Shown: piece after piece, positions 44,409 to 54,045 of the stretch
Numbering within the stretch: position 1 is the first letter of the stretch
Layout: the number at the start of each line of letters is the position of its first letter
Position numbers and translations under genes: made by a program
Notes under the pieces: generated by a model
The model's database searches: none
Told to the model about the DNA's origin: nothing
Seen by the model: only the letters and a program-made list of their open reading frames with translations
Origin: Brevibacillus invocatus
GTDB taxonomy: Bacteria; Bacillota; Bacilli; Brevibacillales; Brevibacillaceae
DNA: 64,000 bases
Direction: 5' to 3'
Assembly: GCF_003710915.1 (NCBI RefSeq)
Contig: NZ_RHHR01000044.1
Location: 1 to 64,000 of the forward strand

Positions 44409-45140
44409 TTAATACTCCTCGAAATAGAGGTCATCATCGTAATCTGCTTCGAATTCGTACAGTTCTTCATCTTCATCGCTATCGATGATATAACCGGTGA
44501 TATCTGCTTCGAATACATCCCAGATGTCATCGATGATATTTTGAACCAATTTTTCTTTTCTGCTCTCAGACAGATCGTCGAACTCATCAGCCCAATCGGA
44601 CAGGTCGATCTCAATCTCTACTTCGATGTCGTCTTCATCGTCACCGTCGAGGGTAATTTCCCACTCAAGCTCTTCAAAATCGCCCCAGTCGTCGTTTAGC
44701 TCTTCCTCAAGGTCAGCTAATTCATCATCGAAATCGTCATCGTCGTCGTCATCCAGCTCATCTTCCAGATCTTGAATCTCTTCATTCAAGGCTGCGATCT
44801 GGTTTTTCAGACGAGTGATTTCAGCGTCTTTAACAGCAAGCTGCGCTTGGGCACCTGTATCTGGTTTGTCCAGAACGTTGATGGTGTAGTTGGTGCCATC
44901 CCAAGTGATGTCTTTGTTGAATACTCCTGCCATCATGCGCAGTGGAATGTACGTGGTTCCATTCACAATGAAAGGCTCGACAGGAGTGGAAACTTGATAG
45001 CCGTTATACAAAACTTTGATGTTGTTGTATTTTGCTTGCAGGTTTTTGGTTGCTACTTCTGCGCTCGCGCCAGATGGAATCACAGCCGTTGCCAAAAGCA
45101 AACCAGCAGCTGCCGTAGCCAGGTAGTGTTTCTTAAACAT
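44409..45140 (-). CDS. secreted, highly acidic stalk-domain protein (243 aa)
   Basis: A signal peptide (MFKKHYLATAAAGLLLATA, cleavage near A-S-A) leads into a copper-amine-oxidase-N-like stalk domain (residues about 40-105: VLYNGYQ, PFIVNGTTYIPLRMMAG, TWDGTNYTI). A coiled coil (AVKDAEITRLKNQIAAL) follows, then about 115 residues dominated by Asp and Glu. This tail has a run of eight Asp and ends in alternating acidic/aromatic strands (DWADEF, YEFEADYDD). Calcium binding or a wall role is a guess. GGAGGAG precedes the ATG. It stands alone. Confidence 0.88.
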   Translation of the reverse strand: MFKKHYLATAAAGLLLATAVIPSGASAEVATKNLQAKYNNIKVLYNGYQVSTPVEPFIVNGTTYIPLRMMAGVFNKDITWDGTNYTINVLDKPDTGAQAQLAVKDAEITRLKNQIAALNEEIQDLEDELDDDDDDDFDDELADLEEELNDDWGDFEELEWEITLDGDDEDDIEVEIEIDLSDWADEFDDLSESRKEKLVQNIIDDIWDVFEADITGYIIDSDEDEELYEFEADYDDDLYFEEY

Positions 45141-45470
45141 AAAAACTCCTCCATTCTCCGGATGTGTTTTCCTATACGTGTTTCTATGTACATCTATTAG
45201 ATTACATAGAGAACATGTCGAGATGATGTCAAATCCACAATCTTCTATTTTGTATCGCAAGACCAAAAAGACGAAAACAACCAGTTTGACCATATTATTC
45301 TAATACATCCTGCCAAACCTTACAATGCGAAATTAATTAAAAATACGCTTACAGGTAAGATTGGAGAAGATGAAGAACAGGCGAATTAGCTTTTGGATGC
45401 CTAGCGTACAAAAATGCCCTCTTTTTACAGTTTCATTTGAAATTATGCGTATTTTCGATACAAATTCATG

Positions 45471-45502
45471 TATAATAATATGTGCAAACACTGATGTTTG
45501 TA
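45471..45502 (+). promoter_or_regulatory. khtT promoter -10 and dyad operator
   Basis: TATAAT at 45471-45476 (weak -35). Just downstream, GCAAACA-CTGA-TGTTTGT (about 45484-45501) is a near-perfect dyad at the likely transcription start. Confidence 0.5.
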
Positions 45503-45533
45503 CAAGGAAAACCACTATGAAGGAGGCTGTTGC

Positions 45534-46031
45534 ATGTTCTCAATCAAGGAATCAGACTTGCCTGGAATTGGTAAAAAATACCAAATCGAAACAAAGAGTG
45601 GCGACAAACTTGTCGTTGTCATTCACGATGACGGACGAAGAGAACTCTATCACTTTAATCATGACGACGTGGAAGAGACGATCTCCATGGTAACGTTGGA
45701 TGATGACGAGGCTCGTCAAATCTCGGCCATCGTTGGTGGTATGACGTACAAACCATCTGCATTGGAAACCGTAGAAGTGGCCTTGGACAAACTGGTGATC
45801 GAATGGTTCAAAATCGACTCCGGCTTCGTATGTATCGGCAAGACGATCGGTGAATTGAGCATTCGCCAACAAACAGGGACCAGTATTATTGCGATCATTG
45901 AAAAGGATCAAAAGCAAACGATCAATCCCGGTCCTGATCAGGTCTTGACTTCAGGCGCGACACTTGTAGTCGCGGGAGAACGAAAGCAGGTGAAGATGCT
46001 CAAAGCCAAGCTAAGTACAGGAGGTGAATGA
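45534..46031 (+). CDS. khtT: KhtT-like RCK_C subunit of K+/H+ antiporter (165 aa)
   Basis: KhtT is the cytoplasmic subunit that gates KhtU; in Bacillus it binds c-di-AMP. N-terminal [16 protein letters not shown] is family-specific. The C-terminal half (residues about 75-160) is the TrkA-C/RCK_C fold ([43 protein letters not shown]). The ATG at 45534 has AAGGAGG seven bases upstream; the earlier ATG in the same frame overlaps the promoter dyad. It overlaps khtU by four bases. Confidence 0.93.
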   Translation: MFSIKESDLPGIGKKYQIETKSGDKLVVVIHDDGRRELYHFNHDDVEETISMVTLDDDEARQISAIVGGMTYKPSALETVEVALDKLVIEWFKIDSGFVCIGKTIGELSIRQQTGTSIIAIIEKDQKQTINPGPDQVLTSGATLVVAGERKQVKMLKAKLSTGGE

Positions 46032-47272
46032 AATTGGAGCACATCGTCTTTGAAGTCGGTTTGGCTCTTGCCCTCATCGCAGTTGCCGGCTTCATTTCAC
46101 TAAAACTAAAATTCTCGATTGTCCCCTTCTACATTTTGATTGGTATGGCTGTTGGCCCCCACGCACCCCACTTTGGACTGTTTGACCTCCGCTTTATTGA
46201 AAGTGCCCCCCTTATTGAATTTTTAGGCAGGGTTGGCGTCTTGTTTCTCCTCTTTTATCTCGGATTGGAATTTTCCGTCGGACGCTTGATTAAAGCTGGG
46301 AAATCCATTGCCGTCGGCGGGACGATTTACATCGCCATCAACTTTACCCTGGGCCTGATGTTTGGATGGGTTGCAGGCTTTCCCTTGAAAGAAACACTCA
46401 TCATCGCTGGTATCACCACAATTTCCTCCAGCGCCATCGTGGCCAAGGTACTGGTCGATCTCAAACGTACTGCAAATCGCGAAACAGAGATGATTCTCGG
46501 CATCATCATGTTCGAAGATATATTTCTGGCCGTGTACATTTCGATCGTATCCGGGCTTGTTCTCAGCGGTGCCACATCGCTTGGAGATGTCCTCACATCC
46601 GCTCTGGTAGCGCTTGGCTACATGCTCTTGCTCATCGTCATCGGCCGCAAAGCGGTTCCTTTCCTGAACCGCGCGCTCAATATCAAATCAAATGAAGTGT
46701 TTATGATCACGGTCTTTGCCGGATTGTTCATCATTGCTGGTTTTTCCGAAACCATTCACGTAGCTGAAGCGATCGGTGCTCTCCTCGTAGGGCTGATCCT
46801 GGCTGAAACAGAGCATATGAAGCGGATTGAACACATGATCTTGCCGTTCCGCGATTTCTTTGGAGCGATGTTCTTTTTCAGTTTCGGTTTGACGATTGAC
46901 CCGATGTCCCTCGGCGGTGCCATTTGGCTGTCTTTGGGTGCTGTCATCATCACACTGATCGGTAACGTGGCTGCCGGCTTGTTGGCTGGACGTCAAGCGG
47001 GCTTGTCTGCAAAAGCTTCTACGAATATCGGTTTGACGATCGTCTCTCGCGGTGAATTCTCGATTATCATGGCGAACCTGGGGAAATCCGGTGGACTTAT
47101 GGATATCCTCCAGCCCTTCTCAGCTCTGTACGTCCTGATCCTGGCTATTTTGGGACCACTGCTGACCAAGGAATCGAAGCGTATCTTCCAATGGATGAAC
47201 GCCGTCATTCCACTAGAGCGAAAGCCCAAAGTAAAAGCTCCTTTGCCAGAACAGGAAACCCACTCTCAATAA
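46028..47272 (+). CDS. khtU: KhtU-like CPA2 cation/proton antiporter (414 aa)
   Basis: A twelve-helix Na+/H+ exchanger-fold transporter. Conserved strings are LSFS-like [22 protein letters not shown] and [20 protein letters not shown]. The later [29 protein letters not shown] is typical of the KefB/KhtU group. The start ATG at 46028 overlaps the khtT stop; GGAGGTGA is too close to it, and a TTG at 46034 has better spacing. Both give nearly the same protein. Potassium efflux under alkaline or salt stress is the known role. Confidence 0.94.
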   Translation: MKLEHIVFEVGLALALIAVAGFISLKLKFSIVPFYILIGMAVGPHAPHFGLFDLRFIESAPLIEFLGRVGVLFLLFYLGLEFSVGRLIKAGKSIAVGGTIYIAINFTLGLMFGWVAGFPLKETLIIAGITTISSSAIVAKVLVDLKRTANRETEMILGIIMFEDIFLAVYISIVSGLVLSGATSLGDVLTSALVALGYMLLLIVIGRKAVPFLNRALNIKSNEVFMITVFAGLFIIAGFSETIHVAEAIGALLVGLILAETEHMKRIEHMILPFRDFFGAMFFFSFGLTIDPMSLGGAIWLSLGAVIITLIGNVAAGLLAGRQAGLSAKASTNIGLTIVSRGEFSIIMANLGKSGGLMDILQPFSALYVLILAILGPLLTKESKRIFQWMNAVIPLERKPKVKAPLPEQETHSQ

Positions 47273-47308
47273 TTCCTGAATGACGGGAATCGCGGGGATT
47301 TTGACCTC

Positions 47309-47367
47309 AATAAACGCAGCGGTAGTTTGGAACGCACCCTACGTCCCAGATTGCCGCTGCGTTTATT
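47309..47367 (+). terminator. terminator after khtU
   Basis: AATAAACGCAGCGG (47309-47322) is an exact inverted copy of 47354-47367, a 14-bp stem with a long loop. Confidence 0.75.
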
Positions 47368-47472
47368 CCATGACGGACTCTATCAGATGGTTTCGCCCGT
47401 CATCTTATGCTATACTTTCTCTTGCTTCTTCCTCTTTTTCGGGCGAAAGAATCAGGATTTTTTCTCGACGAG

Positions 47473-47928
47473 GTGAGTGATCTGAATATTAGAAATTCCG
47501 CCAAAGCCCTGGTGATTCATCAAGGGAAGCTACTCGTCATCAAGTGTTACAATCACGAGGAAGGCGTCTATTACCTCCTGCCTGGAGGTGGGCAGGAACC
47601 TGGTGAAAAGCTTCTCGATACCGTCGTGCGAGAATGCTGGGAAGAGACGGGCTTGCGGGTGATCCCTCACGAATTGCGATATCTGCGGGAATGTTTCTTG
47701 AAAAAAGATGTTCACCGCGTAGAGATGATTTTTACATGCAGCTTAACTGGAAGCTCGGTTCCCGATCCTGCCGCTCAGTTGAATTTGGACGAGGAACAGG
47801 TAGGTATCGAGTGGCTTCCACTCGATAATCTCGCTGCTGAACCGTTGTTTCCGCAAGAGCTTCGCACCCTGATCTCGAGTATGTCTTTACCTGCTTCCTC
47901 TCCTGTTTATGTTGGAGAGATTTTTTAA
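47473..47928 (+). CDS. NUDIX hydrolase (151 aa)
   Basis: The NUDIX box GGGQEPGEKLLDTVVREC (then WEETGL; pattern G-x5-E-x7-R-E-x-x-E-E) is at about residues 38-60. Family members cleave nucleoside diphosphate-linked compounds. The frame is open upstream, but the ATG at 47407 lies over a TATACT-type -10 box, so a later start is better. GTG at 47473 (or the CTG at 47482 behind GAGGTGAG) is likely. The true start is not settled. The 32-bp gap to the acetamidase gene allows co-transcription. Confidence 0.87.
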   Translation: MSDLNIRNSAKALVIHQGKLLVIKCYNHEEGVYYLLPGGGQEPGEKLLDTVVRECWEETGLRVIPHELRYLRECFLKKDVHRVEMIFTCSLTGSSVPDPAAQLNLDEEQVGIEWLPLDNLAAEPLFPQELRTLISSMSLPASSPVYVGEIF

Positions 47929-47960
47929 ACCAAATGATCATCCTGCTAGGAGGTTAATTT

Positions 47961-48902
47961 ATGGCTCGTTACTCGCTACGTCCGGAACGGTCTACCCTGC
48001 ACGGCTCGTTCTCCAAGGAATACGCACCGATCCTCACGATTCAATCTGGGGATACCGTTCAGTATGAAACGCTCGATGCCGGTTGGAACGCAGGTCCTTT
48101 TCAACCAGGCATGCCGAGAGAAAAATTTTGCGAAAGAGAGCTGCCCCTCGATCGAGGTCACGCCATGATCGGCCCGATCTTCATCGAAGGAGCTCGTCCC
48201 GGAAAAACCTTAGCCATTCAGATCAATGACTTGCAGATCGGTACTTGGGGCTGGAGCAGCGCAGGCGGTTTTGAAAGTGTAATCAATAAGCGGTTGGGAC
48301 TTCACGAAGGGCCAGAGTTTGAGCTCGTCTGGACACTGGATCGCGCGACTCTTACTGGAACCAGCCATCTTGGGCATAAAATCCCCTTGAATCCATTCCT
48401 GGGTCTGCTCGGCATGCCGCCAGACGAAGAAGGCTACCACTCCACACATCCACCACGCTTTTGTGGAGGAAACATAGACTGCAAGGATTTAGTTCCAGGG
48501 AGCACCCTTTATCTGCCCATACCGGTCGAGGGCGGTCTTTTTTCCTGTGGGGATGGTCACGCAGCACAAGGTGACGGCGAAGTAGCCAGTCCTGCCCTGG
48601 AATGCCCGATGGAGCTGGTGGACCTGACCTTTCACGTGTTGGATCTAAAGCTTGCTTTTCCGCGAGCAGAGACCCCTACCTCCTGGATTGCCTTTGGCTT
48701 TCATGAAGATGTCCACGAAGCTGCCATGATCGCCCTGGAAGGCATGCTGGACTGGATGCAGGAGCTATACGGATTCGAACGCAAGGAAGCCCTGACCTTG
48801 TCCAGTCTGCTCGTCGACTTGCGGATTACGCAGCTCGTCAATGGTGTGCGTGGCGTTCATGCCATCCTGGAGAAAAGCAAGCTGCCTGGCAAGGAGGCGT
48901 AA
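47961..48902 (+). CDS. acetamidase/formamidase family protein (313 aa)
   Basis: FmdA-type amidase (family level). Characteristic strings are IGPIFIEGARPGKTLAIQI, TTPPR-like THPPRFCGGNIDCKDL (about residues 161-176) and LFSCGDGHAAQGDGEV. The substrates in this family are formamide or acetamide, but many Bacillus copies have no known substrate. AGGAGG lies eight bases upstream. The next gene (hydrolase) starts two bases after the stop codon. Confidence 0.92.
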   Translation: MARYSLRPERSTLHGSFSKEYAPILTIQSGDTVQYETLDAGWNAGPFQPGMPREKFCERELPLDRGHAMIGPIFIEGARPGKTLAIQINDLQIGTWGWSSAGGFESVINKRLGLHEGPEFELVWTLDRATLTGTSHLGHKIPLNPFLGLLGMPPDEEGYHSTHPPRFCGGNIDCKDLVPGSTLYLPIPVEGGLFSCGDGHAAQGDGEVASPALECPMELVDLTFHVLDLKLAFPRAETPTSWIAFGFHEDVHEAAMIALEGMLDWMQELYGFERKEALTLSSLLVDLRITQLVNGVRGVHAILEKSKLPGKEA

Positions 48903-48904
48903 CT

Positions 48905-49780
48905 TTGCTTAGCTCAGAAGGAACCTTTGCTGGGACACATGGTGCGGAGCTTTTTTATCGCAGTCTGGTGCCTGTGACATCCCCGAAAGCCGCGGTCATC
49001 ATCTTGCACGGATTGGGGGATCACAGTGGGGGCATGCAAGCGATCAGCAAATACTTGTGCGAACACCATTATGCGACTTACTCCTTTGATCTGCGTGGTC
49101 ATGGCAAAAGTCCAGGGACGCGGGGCTATGTCAGCAGGTGGGAGGATTATCGCAGGGATCTGCATGCTTTTCACCAGATTGTTCAAGAGCTGCATGCTGA
49201 TCTGCCCCTCTTTCTGGTGGCGCACAGCCTTGGCGGATTGATTTGCCTCGACTACTGCCTGCATGAGGACACAGGTATTGCAGGCCTTGCTGCCATCGCA
49301 CCCGCACTTTCCTACACCTTCAAACCAATGGAAAAATGGCTCATCCTCTTGATGAGCTGCATAAAGCCGGATTATACGGTGGAAAAGCCTGTTCATTCAC
49401 GCAGTGCACGGGGGTCTGATCGAAACAGCTGGAATCATGGCGATTCACTGCGTCATCAAATCGTCACTCCTGGCTTGGGGCGTGGAATGATCACAGCCCT
49501 GAGCTCGCTCCAAAAGCACTCGTCTTCCATCCAGGTACCTTTTTTATTACAGTACGGCACAGCAGACAGGGTGACACCGCCAGAGCAGCTTCGCGAGTTC
49601 TTTGCTAGAATCGGCTCCAGGGACAAACAGCAAATTGCTTATGAACACATGCGTCATCGCCCTTTTGACGAGGAAGGAAATTCGGCCTTTCTCGCAGATT
49701 TGTTGAATTGGCTGGAGGATCGGAGCACTTCCCGAACAAGCAACAGCGATACGACTATCCACTGTGGTTCATGTCTGTGA
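48905..49780 (+). CDS. alpha/beta hydrolase, monoacylglycerol-lipase-like (291 aa)
   Basis: Nucleophile Ser in VAHSLGGLICLDY (about residue 105; G-x-S-x-G as H-S-L-G-G), HGLGDHSGG oxyanion loop, FDLRGHGKS, a late Asp (YGTADRVTPP) and a His near the C-terminus complete the triad. This is the lysophospholipase/monoacylglycerol-lipase group. It starts with TTG at 48905, two bases after the acetamidase stop codon, so the genes are coupled. The last 25 codons run into the DoxX remnant and look like a tail created by a deletion. Confidence 0.88.
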   Translation: MLSSEGTFAGTHGAELFYRSLVPVTSPKAAVIILHGLGDHSGGMQAISKYLCEHHYATYSFDLRGHGKSPGTRGYVSRWEDYRRDLHAFHQIVQELHADLPLFLVAHSLGGLICLDYCLHEDTGIAGLAAIAPALSYTFKPMEKWLILLMSCIKPDYTVEKPVHSRSARGSDRNSWNHGDSLRHQIVTPGLGRGMITALSSLQKHSSSIQVPFLLQYGTADRVTPPEQLREFFARIGSRDKQQIAYEHMRHRPFDEEGNSAFLADLLNWLEDRSTSRTSNSDTTIHCGSCL

Positions 49781-49992
49781 CAGGTGCCTTGGAAATGATC
49801 GGAGCCATCGCCATGATCGCAGGATTATGGAATCGTCATCTGGCTGCAGGATCGGCGTTCTTGTTTGTCTTCTTGATGCTCGGCGCCATACACGCCCATC
49901 TGTTTCGCGCTGATCAGCCCATTGTCATGGCCATTCCCGCAAGCATCTGCCTGATCCTGTCTGTCTGGATTCTCATCCGAAATCTTGGATGA
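49708..49992 (+). pseudogene. DoxX-family remnant, 5' end lost
   Basis: From about 49720 the +1 frame reads a typical DoxX C-terminal part: a W-F-M-S-V-T-G-A-L-E-M-I-G-A helix, then three more membrane segments (FLFVFLMLGAIHAHLF). The first helix and N-terminus of a DoxX protein are missing, replaced by the end of the hydrolase gene. An ATG at 49771 could still start a shorter product. The overlap in a different frame with the hydrolase suggests a deletion joined two genes. Confidence 0.65.
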
Positions 49993-50004
49993 CCGAGCTT
50001 CTGA

Positions 50005-50652
50005 TCAGAGAGGTTGTTCACGAATGTACCGCTGCACCAGCTCTGACGCCTCCCGATCCCTTCGTTCGATTTCTCCCATCTGCGTCCAGGAAAAAAAACG
50101 GTCATTCAGCAATTCACGCAGAATGACCTGCTTGTCTGCATGCGGCAACCCAAGGGACAGGACCCGCTGTCTCATCTCCTTGAGAAAATGCGTGTAAGAC
50201 TCGTATTCCGGTCCGATCCACTCCTCTACCTGGCGGCGCATTTTTTTCGCCAGACCGGGATTGGCCCCGCCCGTTGAGATGGCGACTTGCAGATCACCGC
50301 GCTCTACCATTGCCGGAACGAAGAAGCTGCACAGATCAGGACGATCGACAATATTGACCCACTGATGCGGCTGACACGCGTGATACACGGCCAAATTGAC
50401 CGCAGGATCACTGGCAGCCGCGATGATGATCGTCATTTCCAGTACATCCTCCGGGCGAAACGCGCGCAGATAGAGGGTCACTTTTTCCTCCTGACACCAC
50501 TTTTGAATGTCCGCTGTTGCCGTCTGGCCGACTACCGTGACCCTGGCCCCTGCGGCAAGCAAGCTGGCGATTTTCCGTTCCGCCACCTTGCCTGCGCCCA
50601 CGACGAGGCAAGCTTTGCCCGCTAGATTGACGAACATGGGATAATAGCTCAT
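50005..50652 (-). CDS. precorrin-2 dehydrogenase, SirC/CysG-N-like (215 aa)
   Basis: NAD-dependent oxidation of precorrin-2 to sirohydrochlorin, the branch point for cobalamin and siroheme. N-terminal Rossmann motif CLVVGAGKVAERKIASLL (about residues 14-31), later ISTGGANPGLAKKMR matches CysG-B/YlnF. The ATG at 50652 has GGAGGG eight bases upstream and gives the family start (YYPMFVNL). It is the last gene of the cobalamin operon, 56 bases after cobA. Confidence 0.92.
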   Translation of the reverse strand: MSYYPMFVNLAGKACLVVGAGKVAERKIASLLAAGARVTVVGQTATADIQKWCQEEKVTLYLRAFRPEDVLEMTIIIAAASDPAVNLAVYHACQPHQWVNIVDRPDLCSFFVPAMVERGDLQVAISTGGANPGLAKKMRRQVEEWIGPEYESYTHFLKEMRQRVLSLGLPHADKQVILRELLNDRFFSWTQMGEIERRDREASELVQRYIREQPL

Positions 50653-50708
50653 CCCTGATGCCCTCCTCGCTCCTTGCATGTACTGGATACGCTCTGATTC
50701 ATAACGAT

Positions 50709-51482
50709 TTACGCTTTTACCTGTGTGGATTCAAACCATTTGATCTTTTCACGCAAGCGTACCACATCGCCAACCAGAATGATCGCCGGATTGGTAATGT
50801 GCGGATTCTCGGCCAAGCGCTGTTCGATGTCCGCAAGCGTTCCCGTTACTGTCGCTTGATCAGGGAGTGTTCCCCACGCGATTACCGCTACAGGGGTATG
50901 GCGATCTTTCCCGTGCGCGATCAGCTGCGCGCGAATCATCGGCAGATTGCCGATGCCCATGTAAAAAGCCACCGTATCGATTCCTTGCGCCAGTGCGCGC
51001 CACTTCTCCACCGCCAGCTCCGGCTTCTCCTCGCGCAGATGTCCGGTCACCACCGCAAAGGAAGAGCCGTAATCCCGATGTGTGACAGGAATTCCGGCAT
51101 AGGCAGGAGCAGCGATGCCTGCTGTCACGCCAGGAACGATCTCATATTCGATCCCGCAGTCGACCAGGTGCTCCGCTTCCTCTCCGACTCGACCGAATAC
51201 ACTGGGATCGCCGCCTTTGAGCCGTACGACCGTATGACCTTCCAGCGCCTTTTCCGCCAATAGTTGATTGATGGCTTCCTGCTTCATCGTATGATGGTCG
51301 GGAAGCTTTCCGCAGTAGATCCGTTCCGCCTGCGGCGGCGCATATTCCAGCAGTGCCGGATTCGCCAGACGGTCATAGACGACGACATCTGCCTTCTGCA
51401 GGCATTCCATCCCTTTGACCGTGATGAGCTTCGGGTCGCCGGGCCCTGCACCAACCAGGTATACCTTTCCTTTTTGGCTCAT
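50709..51482 (-). CDS. cobA: uroporphyrinogen-III C-methyltransferase (257 aa)
   Basis: SUMT adds methyls at C2 and C7 of uroporphyrinogen III to give precorrin-2, the first committed step. Motifs VGAGPGDPKLITVKG (residues 10-24), LKGGDPSVFGRVGEEAE and PGVTAGIAAPAYAGIPVTHR are typical. The gene overlaps cobT by four bases. Together with the dehydrogenase behind it, it provides sirohydrochlorin to CbiX. Confidence 0.96.
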   Translation of the reverse strand: MSQKGKVYLVGAGPGDPKLITVKGMECLQKADVVVYDRLANPALLEYAPPQAERIYCGKLPDHHTMKQEAINQLLAEKALEGHTVVRLKGGDPSVFGRVGEEAEHLVDCGIEYEIVPGVTAGIAAPAYAGIPVTHRDYGSSFAVVTGHLREEKPELAVEKWRALAQGIDTVAFYMGIGNLPMIRAQLIAHGKDRHTPVAVIAWGTLPDQATVTGTLADIEQRLAENPHITNPAIILVGDVVRLREKIKWFESTQVKA

Positions 51483-52528
51483 TTATCGCTCACGCCAGCC
51501 GACGCGAAGGTGGCCATCTCGTTCACCATCCGGCTCGCTGCCTCCAAAACAGGATAGGCGACTGCAGCGCCAGTTCCTTCACCCAGTCGCAGCTGCAAAT
51601 CCAGCAGTGGCTCCTTGCCAAGCGCTTTCAGAACGTAAGCATGTCCAGGCTCCTGTGAACGATGGCCTGCGATCAGAAAATCAGCCACTTTCGGGCAGAG
51701 GCGTACCGCCAATAGTGCTGCTACAGTAGCGATGAAGCCATCCAGCAAGACAGGAACGCGTCTTGCGGCTGCGCCGATGATGGCACCTGCCATCGCCCCG
51801 ATCTCCAAGCCGCCTACCTTGCCCAATACGTCAATCGGCTGTGCTGCTTCAGGTCGATGCATGGAAATCGCTTGTCGGACAGCTTCCTTTTTCCGCTCCC
51901 AGCCAGCATCGTCCAGACCTGTACCGCGCCCGACGATCTCATCCGGATCAGCTCCGGTCAGTGCAGCCAGAATCGCACTGCTTGCGGTCGTGTTGGCAAT
52001 CCCGACCTCACCGACGATCAGCACCTTGGCACCTGCATCGAAGATTTCCCACGCGGAATCGATACCGATCTGGATCGAGCACTCTGCTTCGTCATGGGTC
52101 ATCGCAGGCTCGCGCAGCATATTGCCCGTACCGGCCTTGATGCGGCGATTGATGACGCCAGGAGCATCCACTTCCGTCGCCACTCCGACATCCACAATAC
52201 GCTGCAAAGCGCCGATCTGGCGTGCAAATACGTTGATTCCCGCTCCCCCATTCGCCATGTTCGCTACCATCTGCACCGTTACTTCCTGCGGATAAGCAGA
52301 TACACCCTCGACGGCTATGCCGTGATCAGCGGCAAACACGATCACACCTGGGGGCGTAACGACTGGAGAGCTTTCACCTGTGATCGCCGCCAGTTCTACA
52401 GCCAGCTCCTCCAAGCGTCCCAGACTGCCGAGTGGCTTCGTCAGTTGATCTACGTGCAGTCTTGTCTGTTCCGCTGCTTCGTGGTTGCGAGCTTCGATTG
52501 TATGTAAGAGCTCTTGTAGTTTTATCAT
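51479..52528 (-). CDS. cobT: nicotinate-nucleotide--dimethylbenzimidazole phosphoribosyltransferase (349 aa)
   Basis: CobT activates the lower base (dimethylbenzimidazole) for cobalamin. Hallmarks are TKPLGSLGRLEELAVELA near the N-terminus (residues 30-47), GEVGIANTTASSAILAALTG, and the C-terminal catalytic Glu region LRLGEGTGAAVAYP. It overlaps cbiP by four bases upstream and cobA by four bases downstream. Confidence 0.96.
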   Translation of the reverse strand: MIKLQELLHTIEARNHEAAEQTRLHVDQLTKPLGSLGRLEELAVELAAITGESSPVVTPPGVIVFAADHGIAVEGVSAYPQEVTVQMVANMANGGAGINVFARQIGALQRIVDVGVATEVDAPGVINRRIKAGTGNMLREPAMTHDEAECSIQIGIDSAWEIFDAGAKVLIVGEVGIANTTASSAILAALTGADPDEIVGRGTGLDDAGWERKKEAVRQAISMHRPEAAQPIDVLGKVGGLEIGAMAGAIIGAAARRVPVLLDGFIATVAALLAVRLCPKVADFLIAGHRSQEPGHAYVLKALGKEPLLDLQLRLGEGTGAAVAYPVLEAASRMVNEMATFASAGVSDK

Positions 52529-54045
52529 CGTTTACGCACCTCGTTTTGCTCGAATTCCTTCATTCTTTCCTCGATCACATCGAGCCGGACATGGCGTCTG
52601 ACCGTGTCGGCAAGCAAGTCGTATCCCTGTTCGCGCAGCGCTACAAAAGACGGGCGTTCGTCAAGCGGAGCCAGTCCTTTGTCCGCTCGAAGCTTGTTCA
52701 ACAGCAAAGTTCGGAAACCATCATTGTGAAACAGCCCGTGAAAATAGGTTCCGATCCGCTTTTGCTCCTCCTGGCAGTAGCCGTCCATGCCGTTTCGCAA
52801 CTGGATAAAAGCTGCGTCGTTTTGATCAAAGACGGATTGACCCATATGGATTTCATAGCCTTCCAGCTCGATCTCTTGACCTGCAAAGCGGGCTATGCCT
52901 TTAGATAGGGCGGTTGTCTTTCGCTGTTCCATCGTCGTCACCATCGGGATCAGGCCCAAGCCTTTCATCGATTGCAGCGGCGACTCCACGCCTGCGGGGT
53001 CGTGGATCCACTCACCGAGCATTTGATAGCCGCCACAGATTCCGATGAGGGTACAGCCCCGCTCGCGATGAACGCGCTCGATACAAGCTGCAAGCCCTGT
53101 CTCACGTATAAATTGCATGTCTTCTATTGTGTTTTTACTACCTGGAAGAACAATCAAATCCGGCTCGCCCAGCTCTTCCTCCCGCGACACAAAGCGCACG
53201 CGGCAATCCGGCTCGACAAAGAACGGGTCCACGTCCGTAAAATTGGAGATGCGTGGATAGCGAATGACCGCGATATCCAAATCCCGAGGAGTCTCCCGCT
53301 GTCCCTGATAGCGATGCAGAATCAGCGAATCCTCCGCATCGATCCACAGATCAGGAATGAACGGCACCACCCCTAGTACCGGAACCCCTGTATACGACTC
53401 GAACCATTCCAGCCCCGGCTGAAGCAGGCTGAGATCGCCGCGGAAACGGTTGATGATCACCCCGATGACCCGCTTCCGATCCTGCGGCTCCAGCAGCTGC
53501 AGGGTACCGACGAGACTGGCAAAGACCCCACCTCTCTCGATATCTGCGACCAGGATGACTGGTGCATTCGCGAGGCGCGCGACCCGCATGTTAACCAGCT
53601 CACGATCATTCAGATTCACCTCGGCAGGACTGCCAGCTCCTTCAATGACGATCCGCTCGCAGGATGTTGCCAGTCTATCGAAGGATTCCTGAATGATCCG
53701 CAAGCCTTCGTCATAAAAATCCGTCCGGTAGGCCATCGCCTTCATATTGCCGTACGGCTCGCCGTTTACCACGATCTGCGACTCGGCATCCCGCGTCGGC
53801 TTGATCAGGATCGGATTCATGTCTGTCGTCGCGATGATCCCTGCCGCCTCTGCCTGAACCCCCTGCGCTCGGCCAATCTCTTTGCCATCGAGAGTCACGT
53901 AGGAATTGAGCGCCATGTTTTGCGACTTGAACGGGGCTGTCTTGTAGCCATCCTGAGCAAAAATCCGGCAAAATGCTGTCGCGATGGCACTCTTCCCCGC
54001 ATCCGAACTCGTTCCCTGAATCATCAGCGGAAGCGCTCTAGTCAC
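52525..54045 (-). CDS. cbiP: cobyric acid synthase (506 aa)
   Basis: Glutamine-dependent amidation of four side chains of adenosyl-cobyrinate diamide. A dethiobiotin-synthetase-like ATPase domain at the N-terminus (MIQGTSSDAGKSAIATAFCRI) and a class I glutaminase-type domain with the Cys in LIGICGGYQMLG (about residue 340). Length is normal. It overlaps cbiA by eight bases and cobT by four. Confidence 0.97.
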   Translation of the reverse strand: MTRALPLMIQGTSSDAGKSAIATAFCRIFAQDGYKTAPFKSQNMALNSYVTLDGKEIGRAQGVQAEAAGIIATTDMNPILIKPTRDAESQIVVNGEPYGNMKAMAYRTDFYDEGLRIIQESFDRLATSCERIVIEGAGSPAEVNLNDRELVNMRVARLANAPVILVADIERGGVFASLVGTLQLLEPQDRKRVIGVIINRFRGDLSLLQPGLEWFESYTGVPVLGVVPFIPDLWIDAEDSLILHRYQGQRETPRDLDIAVIRYPRISNFTDVDPFFVEPDCRVRFVSREEELGEPDLIVLPGSKNTIEDMQFIRETGLAACIERVHRERGCTLIGICGGYQMLGEWIHDPAGVESPLQSMKGLGLIPMVTTMEQRKTTALSKGIARFAGQEIELEGYEIHMGQSVFDQNDAAFIQLRNGMDGYCQEEQKRIGTYFHGLFHNDGFRTLLLNKLRADKGLAPLDERPSFVALREQGYDLLADTVRRHVRLDVIEERMKEFEQNEVRKR

